Positions 45,746-54,919 of a stretch of DNA of 64,000 bases are shown one piece after another. The stretch lies in the NCBI GenBank assembly GCA_023382385.1, contig JAHDVH010000001.1, positions 677,611 through 741,610 of the forward strand, read 5' to 3'. The notes beneath the pieces are model-generated. The model made no database searches, was not told where the DNA came from, and worked only from the letters and a program-made list of their open reading frames with translations. Both the position numbers and the translations under genes were made by a program. The stretch comes from a bacterium (GTDB taxonomy: Bacteria; Electryoneota; RPQS01). The number at the start of each line of letters is the position of its first letter. Positions within the stretch are counted from its first letter, which is position 1.

Positions 45746-46981
45746 CTACGCGCTTTTCTTCTTCAACTCAACGAAGCGGGCAGGTTTCTTGTCTAATACG
45801 GTTTCCGCATTGATGACGACCTCGCTAACGTCTTTTCGGCTTGGAACTTCGAAAAAAGCCTCCATCAACGCTTCTTCGGCAATCGCCCGCAATGCCCGCG
45901 CTCCCGTCTTGCGGCGCCGAGCTTCACTAATAATTGCGAGTAGCGCATCTTGTTCGAACGTCAACTTGACTCCCTCCATCTCGAACAGCCTGGTATACTG
46001 CTTGACCAGTGCGTTTCTCGGTTCAAGAAGGATCCGCATCATGGCCTCGTCCGAGAGCGGTTCGAGCACCGAAACTACGGGCAAGCGGCCGATCAACTCA
46101 GGGATCAGCCCAAACATATTCAGATCCTCAAAGCTGACTTGCTTTACGACGTATTCCTTGGTCGCACTTTCAATCGCCTCGGTAGCGCCGAAACCCATGG
46201 GATACTTGGCCACGCGACTCCGAACGATCTTCTCCAGTCCTTCAAATGCACCGCCAAGAATAAACAGAATATTCCGCGTGTTCATTTGAATGAACTTCTG
46301 TTCGGGGTGCTTGCGTCCGCCCTGCGGCGGCAGATTGGCGTTAGTGCCCTCGAGGATTTTCAACAGCGCCTGCTGCACTCCTTCACCTGAAACATCACGC
46401 GTTATCGACATATTCGGATCTTTACGCGCAATTTTGTCAATCTCGTCAATGTAGATGATGCCCATTTCCGCGCGGGCAACATCATAATCAGCATTCTGCA
46501 GCAGTCGCACAAGCACATTCTCGACATCTTCCCCCACGTAGCCTGCTTCGGTAAGTGTGGTAGCGTCGGCAATCGCAAAAGGGACATGAAGGAAGCGTGC
46601 CATCGTCTGCGCAAGCAGAGTCTTGCCCGTTCCGGTCGGACCGATAAGCAGGATGTTTGCTTTCTCGATTTCGACATCCGACGCCTGATCTACGGTAGTG
46701 ATTCGCTTGTAATGGTTGTAGACCGCCACAGCAATCTTGCGCTTCGCGTCGTCCTGTCCGATGATGTATTCGTCGAGTTTACGCTTTAATTCACGCGGCG
46801 TCGGGAAATCAGCAAGATTGACACTCTTGCGGCCTGCCCGCGACATCGCAACAATCTGATGGGCGTGCTCAACGCAGACATCACAGATGGCGATGCCGTC
46901 TTGATGCTTGATTAGAGTTGCGACCTGCGCCTCGTTGCGGCCACAGAAGGAGCATGCCTGTTCCAAACGGGATTCTGTCAC
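45746..46981 (-). CDS. clpX: ATP-dependent Clp protease ATP-binding subunit ClpX
   Basis: AAA+ unfoldase that feeds ClpP. N-terminal zinc-binding domain with Cys10, Cys13, Cys33 and Cys36; Walker [13 protein letters not shown]; Walker [12 protein letters not shown]; pore loop GYVGEDVE; the ClpP-docking IGF loop is seen as [12 protein letters not shown]; sensor-2 GARALRAI. 411 aa, GTG start nine bases after clpP. Part of the conserved tig-clpP-clpX order. Confidence 0.98.
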   Translation of the reverse strand: MTESRLEQACSFCGRNEAQVATLIKHQDGIAICDVCVEHAHQIVAMSRAGRKSVNLADFPTPRELKRKLDEYIIGQDDAKRKIAVAVYNHYKRITTVDQASDVEIEKANILLIGPTGTGKTLLAQTMARFLHVPFAIADATTLTEAGYVGEDVENVLVRLLQNADYDVARAEMGIIYIDEIDKIARKDPNMSITRDVSGEGVQQALLKILEGTNANLPPQGGRKHPEQKFIQMNTRNILFILGGAFEGLEKIVRSRVAKYPMGFGATEAIESATKEYVVKQVSFEDLNMFGLIPELIGRLPVVSVLEPLSDEAMMRILLEPRNALVKQYTRLFEMEGVKLTFEQDALLAIISEARRRKTGARALRAIAEEALMEAFFEVPSRKDVSEVVINAETVLDKKPARFVELKKKSA

Positions 46982-46990
46982 GATGGTGCC

Positions 46991-47587
46991 TTAGCTCTTG
47001 ACTTGCTTGCGAGGATAGATAATCTCGTCAATTATGCCGTATTCTTTGGCTTGCTCGGCGGACATGAAGTAGTTTCGATCCGTGTCCTGCTCAATTCGCT
47101 CGAGGGATTGTCCCGTATGATACGACAACAGCTCATTAAGCTTTGCCCGTGTCTTAAGGATCTCTTTGGTCATGATATCTATGTCAGTGGCCTGGCCCTG
47201 CGCGCCGCCAAGAGGCTGATGGATCATGACCCGAGCGTTCGGAAGAATGCTGCGCTTACCCTTGGCTCCTGCAGCCAGAAGAAAAGCACCCATCGACGCA
47301 GCCTGACCGATGCAAATAGTTGCAACGTCGGGTTTCACATGCTGCATTGTGTCATATATCGCCATTCCCGATGTGACAATACCGCCGGGACTGTTGATGT
47401 AGAGGCTGATGTCCTTTTCCGGATCTTCAGCCGCGAGAAAGATCAATTGCGCGATAATCAGACTGGCGATGTGATCGTCAATCGGAGTTCCGACTATGAT
47501 GATGCGTTCTTTGAGCAAACGGGAATAGATGTCAAACGCGCGTTCGCCGCGACCCGTCTGCTCTACGACCATGGGGACTAAGGCCAT
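46991..47587 (-). CDS. clpP: ATP-dependent Clp protease proteolytic subunit ClpP
   Basis: Serine protease forming the tetradecameric chamber. Catalytic triad Ser98 (GQAASMGAF), His123 (MIHQPLGG) and Asp168 (EQDTDRNYF); [18 protein letters not shown] is the conserved handle region. 198 aa, with a short N-terminal propeptide-like stretch. An AGGAGA box about ten bases before the ATG supports the start. 32 bases after tig. Confidence 0.98.
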   Translation of the reverse strand: MALVPMVVEQTGRGERAFDIYSRLLKERIIIVGTPIDDHIASLIIAQLIFLAAEDPEKDISLYINSPGGIVTSGMAIYDTMQHVKPDVATICIGQAASMGAFLLAAGAKGKRSILPNARVMIHQPLGGAQGQATDIDIMTKEILKTRAKLNELLSYHTGQSLERIEQDTDRNYFMSAEQAKEYGIIDEIIYPRKQVKS

Positions 47588-47619
47588 GGAAATCTGTTCT
47601 CCTGTAGCGTAAGTAATGC

Positions 47620-48933
47620 TTAAACCGTAACGATTCTCGAGGATTCGGTGCGTCCTTCAAACTCTGCAAGGGGCACCGATACTCTCTTGATTGTAATGTT
47701 GTTTTCGAGGTAATTCAAGACTTTGCGTTCCTGAACATCGTCCTGAATCTGCTGCAACTGATCCGGTGTCAGGCGTTGCTTAAAGTCTTCCGCCATTTCA
47801 TCTTCGAGTGTCGCCAGATTTGCGATTTCCTGATTGATCTCTTCATCCTTCACCCTGAGATCGAACTCCTGAATCAGGCGATTGCGCATCAGGTACCATC
47901 GCAGGGTCCAAATTGCAGATGCACGATAATCCTTCCGGAACTTCTCGCGAGCAGACTCATCGCCTTTGCTATGGGATCGCTGCTCGGCTTCCTCGGTCAT
48001 GCGATCAAGGTAGTTCTCCAACATGCGCGGCGGGACGGGAAAGTCCGATTTGCGCAGCAATTCGTCGGCAGCCATTCGGAACATTTGCTGCCGCGCAGCA
48101 TGACCGGCACGGGCTTCGATATATCTGCGAAGATCGCTCTTCAGGTCGTCCAGTGTGGCAAGATTGGGATTGACCGAATGGACGAAGGCATCATCCAACT
48201 CTGGCAACTCTTTCCGCTGGATATTGCGAATAGTGAGTTGTGCGCGCATCGGCTTGCCTTCTTCCGCGCCAGCGCGCCTGAACTCGACATTAGCGGTTTG
48301 ATCACAAGTCAGCCCCTTGACTCGCGAAGCAAAATCCTCGCCAAACTGCTGCCTGCTCATGTCAATCGTAATGTCCTTTTGGGAGCGGCCCACGAGTGGA
48401 AATCCCGAGTCGTCAAGCTCCTGCAAATCAAATGTAATCACCGAGTGATCGTCAATCGGATCCTCTGTGGGCACAAGCACGGCTTGCGACTCGCGCAGAC
48501 TCTCCAGCGACGTGACCACGTCTTCGTCACCGGCCTGTGGTTCTTTCAGCTCCACCTCGATAGTCGCCAAATCGGGCAACGGGATCTCAGGCAGTATCTC
48601 TACGACCACTCTGAATGTCAGCGGTTGTCCGGGCTCAAAGTTGATTTCGCTCATTTCCCCCGGTGAAATCGGATAGAGCTTCTCCTGATCGAGCGCCGTT
48701 CGATAGGCGTCCTGAAGCACTCTTTGGATCGTGTCCTCGGTGACCGCCGGACCATACCTCTGTACAAGAACGTTTCTGGGGACCTTCCCCGGACGAAATC
48801 CCGGGATTTTTGCATGTGACTTAATGGCCTCCATCCCCCGCTCCAGCTCCTCTCGCATGAACTCGGCAGGAACGGCGACCTTCAGCTCATGCTGAACATC
48901 ATTAAGTCTATTGTTTTCAACTGTTAGCTGCAA
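47620..48933 (-). CDS. tig: Trigger factor
   Basis: Ribosome-associated folding chaperone. The N-terminal ribosome-binding signature is PGFRPGKVP; a PPIase-like domain (about 150-245) is divergent; the C-terminal arms contain the long helices [25 protein letters not shown]. The start is a TTG at 48933 with GGAG five bases upstream, giving [10 protein letters not shown] and 437 aa; the frame stays open upstream into tRNA-Leu, which excludes earlier starts. Begins 25 bases after the tRNA, so tRNA and tig probably share a primary transcript. Confidence 0.96.
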   Translation of the reverse strand: MQLTVENNRLNDVQHELKVAVPAEFMREELERGMEAIKSHAKIPGFRPGKVPRNVLVQRYGPAVTEDTIQRVLQDAYRTALDQEKLYPISPGEMSEINFEPGQPLTFRVVVEILPEIPLPDLATIEVELKEPQAGDEDVVTSLESLRESQAVLVPTEDPIDDHSVITFDLQELDDSGFPLVGRSQKDITIDMSRQQFGEDFASRVKGLTCDQTANVEFRRAGAEEGKPMRAQLTIRNIQRKELPELDDAFVHSVNPNLATLDDLKSDLRRYIEARAGHAARQQMFRMAADELLRKSDFPVPPRMLENYLDRMTEEAEQRSHSKGDESAREKFRKDYRASAIWTLRWYLMRNRLIQEFDLRVKDEEINQEIANLATLEDEMAEDFKQRLTPDQLQQIQDDVQERKVLNYLENNITIKRVSVPLAEFEGRTESSRIVTV

Positions 48934-48958
48934 TTTTGCTCCAAAACTTAGAAATTCG

Positions 48959-49042
48959 TGCGAAAGGGGGGACTCGAACCCCCACATCCTTCCGGATACC
49001 AGAACCTAAATCTGGCGCGTCTGCCAATTCCGCCACTCTCGC
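48959..49042 (-). tRNA. tRNA-Leu(TAG)
   Basis: 84-base class II tRNA. Acceptor GCGAGAG with CTTTCGC (one G-T pair); anticodon stem CCAGA/TCTGG with loop TTTAGGT, anticodon TAG; a long variable arm (TATCCGGAAGGATG); T arm GGGGG-TTCGAGT-CCCCC. Discriminator A; CCA not encoded. Confidence 0.97.
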
Positions 49043-49054
49043 GCCTAACATGCC

Positions 49055-49083
49055 ATAATACAAAACCATGCGCAAAGGTGCAA
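49055..49083 (-). promoter_or_regulatory. Sigma-70 promoter for tRNA-Leu-tig-clpPX
   Basis: TTGCAC, 17-base spacer, TATTAT on the minus strand; the -10 box ends 12 bases before the first base of the tRNA, so transcription should start about six bases upstream of it. Confidence 0.75.
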
Positions 49084-49175
49084 CCCTCGAATAAGCAAGC
49101 TCTTTCAGCATGGGAACGCCTTTACTCTGGATAGGAACATCCTTACATTGTGCGATTCACGGCAACCGGTGAGTA

Positions 49176-50324
49176 ATGAACTCCAAACTCGCGATTCTGT
49201 TCCTGACAATTTTCATCGATCTGCTCGGTTTTGGGCTGATCATTCCGGCGTTGCCCTTCTATGCGGAGAGTTTTGGTGCGAGCTTCCTCACAATTGGAGT
49301 ATTGTCGGCGTCATACAGCGCCATGCACTTCTTGTTCTCACCGCTCTGGGGGCGATTGTCGGACCGTCTCGGACGCCGCCCTGTTTTGCTGATTGGCCTG
49401 GCGGGATCTGCAATAGCATTCTTGATGTTTGGCTTAGCAGAAAGCCTGCTCATGCTGTTTGTGGCACGCATTCTGGCTGGAATTCTTTCTAGTGCAACGC
49501 TGCCGACTGCACAGGCCTACATCGCCGACACAACATCTGACGCGGATCGCGCCAAAGGAATGGGGCTGATAGGTGCGGCCTTTGGCTTAGGTTTCATTTT
49601 CGGTCCGGCTGTAGGCGGCATCTTGACCAAATACGGTTACGGATTTCCGGCACTTGTCGCATCCGGTATGTCGGCTCTGAACTTCATCTGGGCATACTGG
49701 AAACTGCCTGAGACTCAGTCTGAACACAGTATTGGAGCTCACCGCTCATTGCTTTCCATCAGCTCACTTCGAGAATTGTTTTCTGTTCCCATGCTCGGAG
49801 TCCTGATTGGAGTATTTTTCGTGCAGGTTTACGCGTTTTCTCAGATGGAAGCGACTTTCGCGCTGTTCTGCGAGCACCGACTGTCGCTTGACGCGGTGCA
49901 CGTCGGATGGATTCTCGCGGAAGTCGGAATCATCTCAGCAATCGTGCAGGGAGCGCTCATGGGCAAACTGGTGCGTGCGTTCGGCGAGGCCCCCTTGGCC
50001 AGAACCGGACTACTGCTCATGGCACTTGGCTTAGGAGTTATGGGATTCGTGCAGTCAACGCTGCAGTTGGTAGCGGTCGCCCCGCTGCTTGCGATTGGCT
50101 CTGCTCTCATGAATCCCACGATCAATTCACTGATTTCAAAGGCTGCTCCACCGGGCAAACAGGGTCTCACGATGGGTACGGCCCAATCGATTGCCGCGCT
50201 CGGTCGCGTGTTCGGCCCGCCAAGCGGAACGGCATTGTTTCAATTCGTCGGGCTTTCCGCACCGTACTGGGTTGGAGGCCTGATGATTGGTGCCGTCGCA
50301 CTGATCAAGTTAAAGAAGAAGTAG
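49176..50324 (+). CDS. MFS drug/metabolite transporter (TetA-like DHA1 family)
   Basis: Twelve-helix proton antiporter of 382 aa. The start IDLLGFGLIIPALPFYAESFG and motif A in the 2-3 loop, PLWGRLSDRLGRRPVLLIG, are typical of the DHA1 group that includes TetA; motif C-like sequence GAAFGLGFIFGPAVGGIL lies in helix 5. Substrate cannot be assigned; calling it a tetracycline pump would be over-reading. Single gene with its own terminator, flanked by minus-strand genes. No strong promoter or Shine-Dalgarno seen. Confidence 0.9.
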   Translation: MNSKLAILFLTIFIDLLGFGLIIPALPFYAESFGASFLTIGVLSASYSAMHFLFSPLWGRLSDRLGRRPVLLIGLAGSAIAFLMFGLAESLLMLFVARILAGILSSATLPTAQAYIADTTSDADRAKGMGLIGAAFGLGFIFGPAVGGILTKYGYGFPALVASGMSALNFIWAYWKLPETQSEHSIGAHRSLLSISSLRELFSVPMLGVLIGVFFVQVYAFSQMEATFALFCEHRLSLDAVHVGWILAEVGIISAIVQGALMGKLVRAFGEAPLARTGLLLMALGLGVMGFVQSTLQLVAVAPLLAIGSALMNPTINSLISKAAPPGKQGLTMGTAQSIAALGRVFGPPSGTALFQFVGLSAPYWVGGLMIGAVALIKLKKK

Positions 50325-50350
50325 CCGCTATCTGCCCGCAACGAGAATAG

Positions 50351-50375
50351 AAAGGCCCGGACAATCCGGGCCTTT
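50351..50375. terminator. Bidirectional terminator between MFS gene and fbp
   Basis: AAAGGCCCGG and CCGGGCCTTT pair over 10 bp with a 5-base loop; short T-tracts arise on both strands from the stem ends. Sits between converging genes. Confidence 0.8.
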
Positions 50376-50399
50376 GTCGTCCATCGGTTGTCAGACTAC

Positions 50400-51422
50400 T
50401 CAGCTATCATACTGCCGTAGAAAATGGAGCAGCTCTTCGACGTTCCTTCGTGCTCCAACAAAGAGCGGGACTCGGTCGTGCAGACCTTTGGGAACAACAT
50501 CGAGGATGGACTGCTTTCCGTCGGTTGAAAGACCTCCTGCCTGTTCGATCACCATCGACATCGGCGAGGCCTCATACAGCAGGCGCAGTTTCCCTTTGGG
50601 ATTCTTGGGGTCCTTATAGTCAAGGGGATACATGAAAATTCCGCCGTAGAGCAAAGTGCGATGCACGTCTGCAATCATTGACCCGATGTAACGCAAGGAA
50701 TACGGAGTACCGCGCTCTTTATCTGGTGTGATGATGTGGTCTATGTACCGCTTTACACCCTCACTCCAGTAGTGGTAATTACCCATGTTAATGCTGAAGT
50801 ACTTGCCATGCTCAGGGATACGCATGTCCGGATGTGACAACAGGAACTCACCAATAGAGGGTTCAAGAGTGAACCCGTTGACACCGTGCCCGGTGGTGTA
50901 AACCATCATGGTTGAACTGCCGTAAACGATGTATCCCGCCACCACCTGTTCCCTGCCCGTCTGCAGCAAATCTGCTTCCGTGCCGGGCGTGCCGTCCGGC
51001 GAAATCCGCTTGTGAATCGAGAAGATTGTTCCAACGTTGATATTGGCATCAATATTCGAACTTCCGTCAAGCGGATCAAACGCAAGAGTATATTTGCCGT
51101 ATTGAAACTCTGCAGGAATTGAGATCATCTTCTCCCGCTCTTCGGAGGCCATGCAGCACAATACTCCGGCGTGATCCATGGCTCGATAGATCATGTCATT
51201 GGAAATCTCGTCAAGCTTCTGAACGACTTCCCCCTGAATATTCGTATGGCCCGCCACACCCAGAATATCCGAGAGTCCAGCACTGCGAACTTCTTTGGTT
51301 ATCTGCTTGGCGGCAAATGCGAGTAGGTGCATCAGGCGTGTCAATTCACCTGTTGCCTCGGGATGTTTTGACTGTTGATCTATGAAGTGACGTTCAATCG
51401 TGCAGGTGCGTTCGGCACTCAT
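50400..51422 (-). CDS. fbp: Fructose-1,6-bisphosphatase, class I
   Basis: Gluconeogenic phosphatase converting fructose 1,6-bisphosphate to fructose 6-phosphate. Metal-binding active-site motif AFDPLDGSSNIDANINVGTIF, preceded by ASEE, and followed by GGIFMYPLDYKDPKNPKGKLRLLYEASPM and IEQAGG. 340 aa, ATG start. Last gene of the tnaA-SDR-HAD-fbp run, 13 bases after the HAD gene. Confidence 0.97.
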   Translation of the reverse strand: MSAERTCTIERHFIDQQSKHPEATGELTRLMHLLAFAAKQITKEVRSAGLSDILGVAGHTNIQGEVVQKLDEISNDMIYRAMDHAGVLCCMASEEREKMISIPAEFQYGKYTLAFDPLDGSSNIDANINVGTIFSIHKRISPDGTPGTEADLLQTGREQVVAGYIVYGSSTMMVYTTGHGVNGFTLEPSIGEFLLSHPDMRIPEHGKYFSINMGNYHYWSEGVKRYIDHIITPDKERGTPYSLRYIGSMIADVHRTLLYGGIFMYPLDYKDPKNPKGKLRLLYEASPMSMVIEQAGGLSTDGKQSILDVVPKGLHDRVPLFVGARRNVEELLHFLRQYDS

Positions 51423-51435
51423 CGGAACCTCGATG

Positions 51436-52068
51436 CTAAAGTAAGTTCAAGAAATCGGCAAAACGGTGGATGACATGATCCGCCTCACTCAAATAGCGAG
51501 GAGGCAAGGTGGTTGTAATCGCTGCAGTGCGCAATCCCGCGGCTTGCGCCGAGCGGATTCCCAGCGGAGCGTTTTCCAGCACCAGACACTCCGACGCATC
51601 TAGCCCGGAGTGATGCAGTGCCGTCAGATATGGGTCCGGCGCAGGTTTGCCTTTGCCATATTCGGCGGGAGTAAAGATACTTCGGAACAACCCAAACTCA
51701 CTCTCTGAAAGCACAGCGTCCATATTGCTGCGAATGGAACCGGTGACAATATCGCAAGCGATGTTTCGGCTCCGCAAGTCTCTGACAAGTTCTGCAGCTT
51801 CGGGAATCAATCCTTTCGGGGCGGAGGACCGGTAGAGTGCCCGCTTGCGCTCGATCAATTGGGCCTGCTGTTCCGCAGAGTACTCATAACCCCGCTCAGA
51901 CAACAGCCGTGATATCGTGTCTTCTGCTTTTTCACCTTCATTCAGCTGAAAATAGAGATCATCCAATTGAATGCCGATTTCGCCCAGAATCTTCTCCCAC
52001 GCAACGACATGTGCAGGCATCGAGTCAATCAGTGTGCCGTCAAAGTCAAAAAAAACTGCTCGGATCAT
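51436..52068 (-). CDS. HAD-superfamily phosphatase (beta-phosphoglucomutase-like)
   Basis: Subfamily I HAD hydrolase of 210 aa. Motif I FFDFDGTLIDSMPAHV with nucleophile Asp and general acid Asp, motif II Thr/Ser in DIVTGSI, motif III Lys in GKGKPAPDP, motif IV LVLENAPLGIRSAQAAG. The Cap domain is helical as in beta-PGM and sugar-phosphate phosphatases, but substrate is unknown. Glu-Asn in place of the usual Glu-Asp in motif IV is noted. ATG overlaps the SDR stop as ATGA. Confidence 0.9.
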   Translation of the reverse strand: MIRAVFFDFDGTLIDSMPAHVVAWEKILGEIGIQLDDLYFQLNEGEKAEDTISRLLSERGYEYSAEQQAQLIERKRALYRSSAPKGLIPEAAELVRDLRSRNIACDIVTGSIRSNMDAVLSESEFGLFRSIFTPAEYGKGKPAPDPYLTALHHSGLDASECLVLENAPLGIRSAQAAGLRTAAITTTLPPRYLSEADHVIHRFADFLNLL

Positions 52069-52931
52069 GGTGTCGGCTTGTTAAAGATTTTCTGCGCACC
52101 GTAAGCTCGAACAATCAACCTATCCCACAATCGATCAGGGAGGAATTTGCGCAATAGGACGGCGGCCTTACCGACTGACGTCGTCACGTAGCGTGTGCGC
52201 GGGTTGGAACTCCTGGCTATGCTCAGGAGAAGCTCGGCAGTCATCTGCGAAGTCCATGCACCCTCGCGAGAACGCTTTCGGCGTGCCTGTGCGTGTTCGT
52301 GTATCCTGTGTTGAAACTCAGGACTGGTGGCACCGGGTTCACTCATTTGCAACTTGGTGACAAAGTCAGTCTGAACGGGGCCGGACAAGACGGAAACAAC
52401 TTGCACATTGAACGGTCGGCACTCGAGCCGCATGGCATCAGTTAGTGCCTCGAGTGCAAACTTTGACGCCGCATACCATCCTCCCCACGGAAGCACGACA
52501 CGCCCTGCAACCGAGGAGATGTTAATAATTTTCCCTCTACCCTTTTCCCGCATGTGCGGCAGGACAAGTTGGGCAAGCCGCAGCGGCGCAATCGTATTAA
52601 CTTCAAGCTGCGCCCTTGCCTGTGCTGCCGTTACCAACTCGATGCCGCCGAACTGCCCGTAACCGGCGTTATTGACCAATACATCAATACTTCCAAATCG
52701 CTCCAGCGCAGAATCAACCAAACCCAGCAAATCGTCGTCACGCGTGACATCGCACCGAACCACGAGAGTCTCAAGCGAGCATTGATGCAACTCCTGAAAC
52801 AGGATTTTTTGCTCGTATTCGTGCCGAACCGTGGCAACCACTCGAAACCCTGCACGTGCAAAGCAGAATGCCGTGGCGCGGCCAATTCCGCTTGAGCAAC
52901 CTGTGATAACGACTGTTGGTTCCGTGGTCAG
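52065..52931 (-). CDS. Short-chain dehydrogenase/reductase with CTG start
   Basis: NAD(P)-dependent classical SDR, about 288 aa. The coenzyme motif TGCSSGIG begins about ten codons from the start; then VLVNNAGYGQFG (NNAG), the catalytic Ser in NISSVAG and the YAASK Tyr-Lys pair at WGGWYAASKFALEAL. No ATG, GTG or TTG occurs upstream of the coenzyme motif in frame; the only plausible start is CTG at 52931, which overlaps the tnaA stop as CTGA, with GGAAG about eight bases upstream. Starting at the later GTG (52841) would delete the coenzyme site. Substrate unknown. Confidence 0.88.
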   Translation of the reverse strand: MTTEPTVVITGCSSGIGRATAFCFARAGFRVVATVRHEYEQKILFQELHQCSLETLVVRCDVTRDDDLLGLVDSALERFGSIDVLVNNAGYGQFGGIELVTAAQARAQLEVNTIAPLRLAQLVLPHMREKGRGKIINISSVAGRVVLPWGGWYAASKFALEALTDAMRLECRPFNVQVVSVLSGPVQTDFVTKLQMSEPGATSPEFQHRIHEHAQARRKRSREGAWTSQMTAELLLSIARSSNPRTRYVTTSVGKAAVLLRKFLPDRLWDRLIVRAYGAQKIFNKPTP

Positions 52932-54301
52932 TCGACTTCTTCCATTCTTGCAGTGAAGTGCCGCAATACCGGAGCTTCGTAGGTGAGCTTCAGTCCTTTG
53001 ATTTTCTCGCGATTCTTGTAGAGATCGGCAAGAGACTCTGCAACGTAGGTGATATGCGCGGTCGTGTAAACGCGTCGCGGCACGGCAAGTCGCACCAGCT
53101 CCAGCGGCGGAGCGACGTGCTTTCCCGTTTTGGGATCCAGATGTCCGAACATCAGTGAACCGATCTCAACGCCGCGCACACCTGCCTCGCGGTAGAGCGC
53201 GACGGTGACCGCAACTCCCGGGAATTGTTCAGCGGGTAAGTGCGGACAAAAGGCTTTCGCATCAATGAACACGGCATGCCCTCCAACGGGACGGACGATC
53301 GAAATGCCGGACTCGAGCAGCATTTCACCGAGATATCTCACTTGCGCAGTGCGGTATTGCAAGTACTCGCTCTCCATGCCCTCATAGAGTCCGATTGCGA
53401 CGGCTTCCAGATCTCGTCCGGCAAGCCCCCCATAAGTTGGAAATCCTTCAATCAGGATAAGTTTCTGCTGGAGTTTGCGCGCGAGATCAAGATCGTTCAT
53501 GGCGATGAAACCACCGATATTGACAAGCGCATCTTTCTTTGCAGACATCCAGCAGCCGTCTGAGTGACTAAACAACTCGCGGGCGATTTCGATGATTGAT
53601 TTGCCTTTGTAACCCGGTTCGAATTCGTGAATAAACCAGCAGTTCTCCGCAAAGCGCGCACAATCAATGAAGAACGGTACGCCATATTGCTTGCAGAGAC
53701 GTGACGTCGCACGGATATTCTCCATGGACACCGGTTGACCGCCCGCCGAATTATTCGTCACCGTCATTACAACCAGCGGGATATTGTCACGATTGGATTT
53801 CAGCTCACTTTCCAGTTTGCCGAGATCCATATTGCCTTTCCAAAGGGTCCCGAGCTGCGGATCGTACGCTTCTTTGACTGGCAAGTCAAGCGCCACAGCG
53901 TGATTCATCTCGACATTGGCACGCGTAGTGTCAAAGTGCGTGTTCGCAATAACCGTCTTGCCTTTCTCGCAGATGGTCGAGAACAGCAGATTCTCCGCAA
54001 CCCGACCTTGATGCGTCGGAGTCACAAACGGGAAGCCCGTGATATCACGAACGGCGGCTTCAAACTTGAAGAAGCTCTTCGAGCCGGCATAGCTTTCATC
54101 GCCGATCATCAGCCCGGCCCACTGCTGGTCACTCATCGCGCCTGTGCCAGAATCGGTCAAGAGGTCAACGTAAATAGCGTCGGACGGGATTAGAAAAACA
54201 TTCAATCCTGCACGTCTGAGAAGTTCCTCGCGCTCATCGCGAGTCGTACGGCGGATTTTTTCGACAACTTTAATGCGGAAGGGTTCGGCAGGAAAACGCA
54301 T
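52928..54301 (-). CDS. tnaA: Beta-eliminating lyase: probable tryptophanase
   Basis: PLP enzyme of the tryptophan indole-lyase/tyrosine phenol-lyase family, 457 aa, expected to split tryptophan into indole, pyruvate and ammonia. PLP Lys256 is in MSAKKDALVNIGGF; NSAGGQPVS and FIDCARFAENCWF line the cofactor. Overall wording is close to tyrosine phenol-lyase (PVGGHAVFIDA, PRRVYT), yet the three positions that define phenol-lyase (Thr124, Arg381, Phe448) are Asp124, Ile380 and His448, as in tryptophanase. First gene of a four-gene run; no tnaC-like leader peptide was found in the 5' region. Confidence 0.92.
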   Translation of the reverse strand: MRFPAEPFRIKVVEKIRRTTRDEREELLRRAGLNVFLIPSDAIYVDLLTDSGTGAMSDQQWAGLMIGDESYAGSKSFFKFEAAVRDITGFPFVTPTHQGRVAENLLFSTICEKGKTVIANTHFDTTRANVEMNHAVALDLPVKEAYDPQLGTLWKGNMDLGKLESELKSNRDNIPLVVMTVTNNSAGGQPVSMENIRATSRLCKQYGVPFFIDCARFAENCWFIHEFEPGYKGKSIIEIARELFSHSDGCWMSAKKDALVNIGGFIAMNDLDLARKLQQKLILIEGFPTYGGLAGRDLEAVAIGLYEGMESEYLQYRTAQVRYLGEMLLESGISIVRPVGGHAVFIDAKAFCPHLPAEQFPGVAVTVALYREAGVRGVEIGSLMFGHLDPKTGKHVAPPLELVRLAVPRRVYTTAHITYVAESLADLYKNREKIKGLKLTYEAPVLRHFTARMEEVD

Positions 54302-54309
54302 GATGTAAA

Positions 54310-54321
54310 ATTAAGCTTAAT
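54310..54321. promoter_or_regulatory. 12-bp palindrome in the tnaA 5' region
   Basis: ATTAAGCTTAAT, perfect, 8 bases upstream of the tnaA ATG. Candidate operator or translation-control site; could also arise by chance in AT-rich sequence. Confidence 0.3.
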
Positions 54322-54343
54322 GAGATACTGTTCGGTTGAGCAT

Positions 54344-54370
54344 CAAAACACAAAACGCCCGGCAGGGCGT
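54344..54370 (-). terminator. Intrinsic terminator after coaD
   Basis: ACGCCC and GGGCGT (6 bp) around a 4-base loop, then TTTTGTGTTTTG on the minus strand. Ends the partner-switch/coaD transcript before tnaA. Confidence 0.75.
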
Positions 54371-54407
54371 GACGATAAACACAAGACTCGCAGCCAGCTC
54401 AAACGAG

Positions 54408-54423
54408 ACCTGCGGCCGCAGGT
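54408..54423. repeat. 16-bp perfect palindrome after coaD
   Basis: ACCTGCGGCCGCAGGT abuts the coaD stop codon. It has no T-tract of its own; the recognised terminator lies 38 bases further on. Confidence 0.5.
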
Positions 54424-54912
54424 TCACGATCTGGGTTTCCCGTATTTCTCGGCCAAAGCCTCGGCGACGTGCCGCGGAACGAAACTTTCCACGGAGCCAC
54501 CAAGCCGAGCGACTTCACGCACAATCGAGCTATTGAGATACGTGTACTGTTCTCCCGGCATCAGGAAGACCGTGCTGATGCTCGGCGCGAGCATACGATT
54601 TGCCAAAGCTATCTGAAACTCGTAGTCAAAGTCTGAAACGGCGCGCAACCCGCGAATGATGGCAACCGCGTTGTTCTCGCGTGCATAGTCAACCAGCAAT
54701 CCGCTGCATCTTCCAACTGTAACTCCCGGCAGGTGCGAAGTGGCCTGCTCGATCAGCTTCTGGCGCTCGTCCGTGGAAAAAAGTGGAACTTTTTGGGAAT
54801 GAATTGCGAGCGTGACAATTACTCGTTCAAACAACGCGGCGGCGCGCTCGATGACATCAAGGTGACCGTAGGTGATGGGATCAAAAGTGCCGGGGTAGAT
54901 CGCAGTGCGCAT
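54424..54912 (-). CDS. coaD: Phosphopantetheine adenylyltransferase
   Basis: Penultimate step of coenzyme A synthesis. Nucleotidyltransferase motif in YPGTFDPITYGHLDVI (T/HxGH), then IIRGLRAVSDFDYEFQIALANR, and the second nucleotide motif YLNSSIVREVARLGG. 162 aa, standard. Starts 7 bases after the RsbW-like gene, an unusual neighbour that makes it the tail of the signalling transcript. Confidence 0.97.
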   Translation of the reverse strand: MRTAIYPGTFDPITYGHLDVIERAAALFERVIVTLAIHSQKVPLFSTDERQKLIEQATSHLPGVTVGRCSGLLVDYARENNAVAIIRGLRAVSDFDYEFQIALANRMLAPSISTVFLMPGEQYTYLNSSIVREVARLGGSVESFVPRHVAEALAEKYGKPRS

Positions 54913-54919
54913 ACGACGG

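Noticed and set aside
47776-48666. A 296-codon open frame opposite tig
   Set aside because: It is antisense to trigger factor, has no family motif, and is explained by the codon bias of the real gene.
49176-50324. Naming the MFS gene tetA
   Set aside because: Motifs are shared by the whole DHA1 group; resistance to tetracycline cannot be claimed from them.
54302-54423. A tnaC-like regulatory leader peptide before tnaA
   Set aside because: No short frame with a suitably placed Trp and Pro was found; the region holds only palindromes and the coaD terminator.
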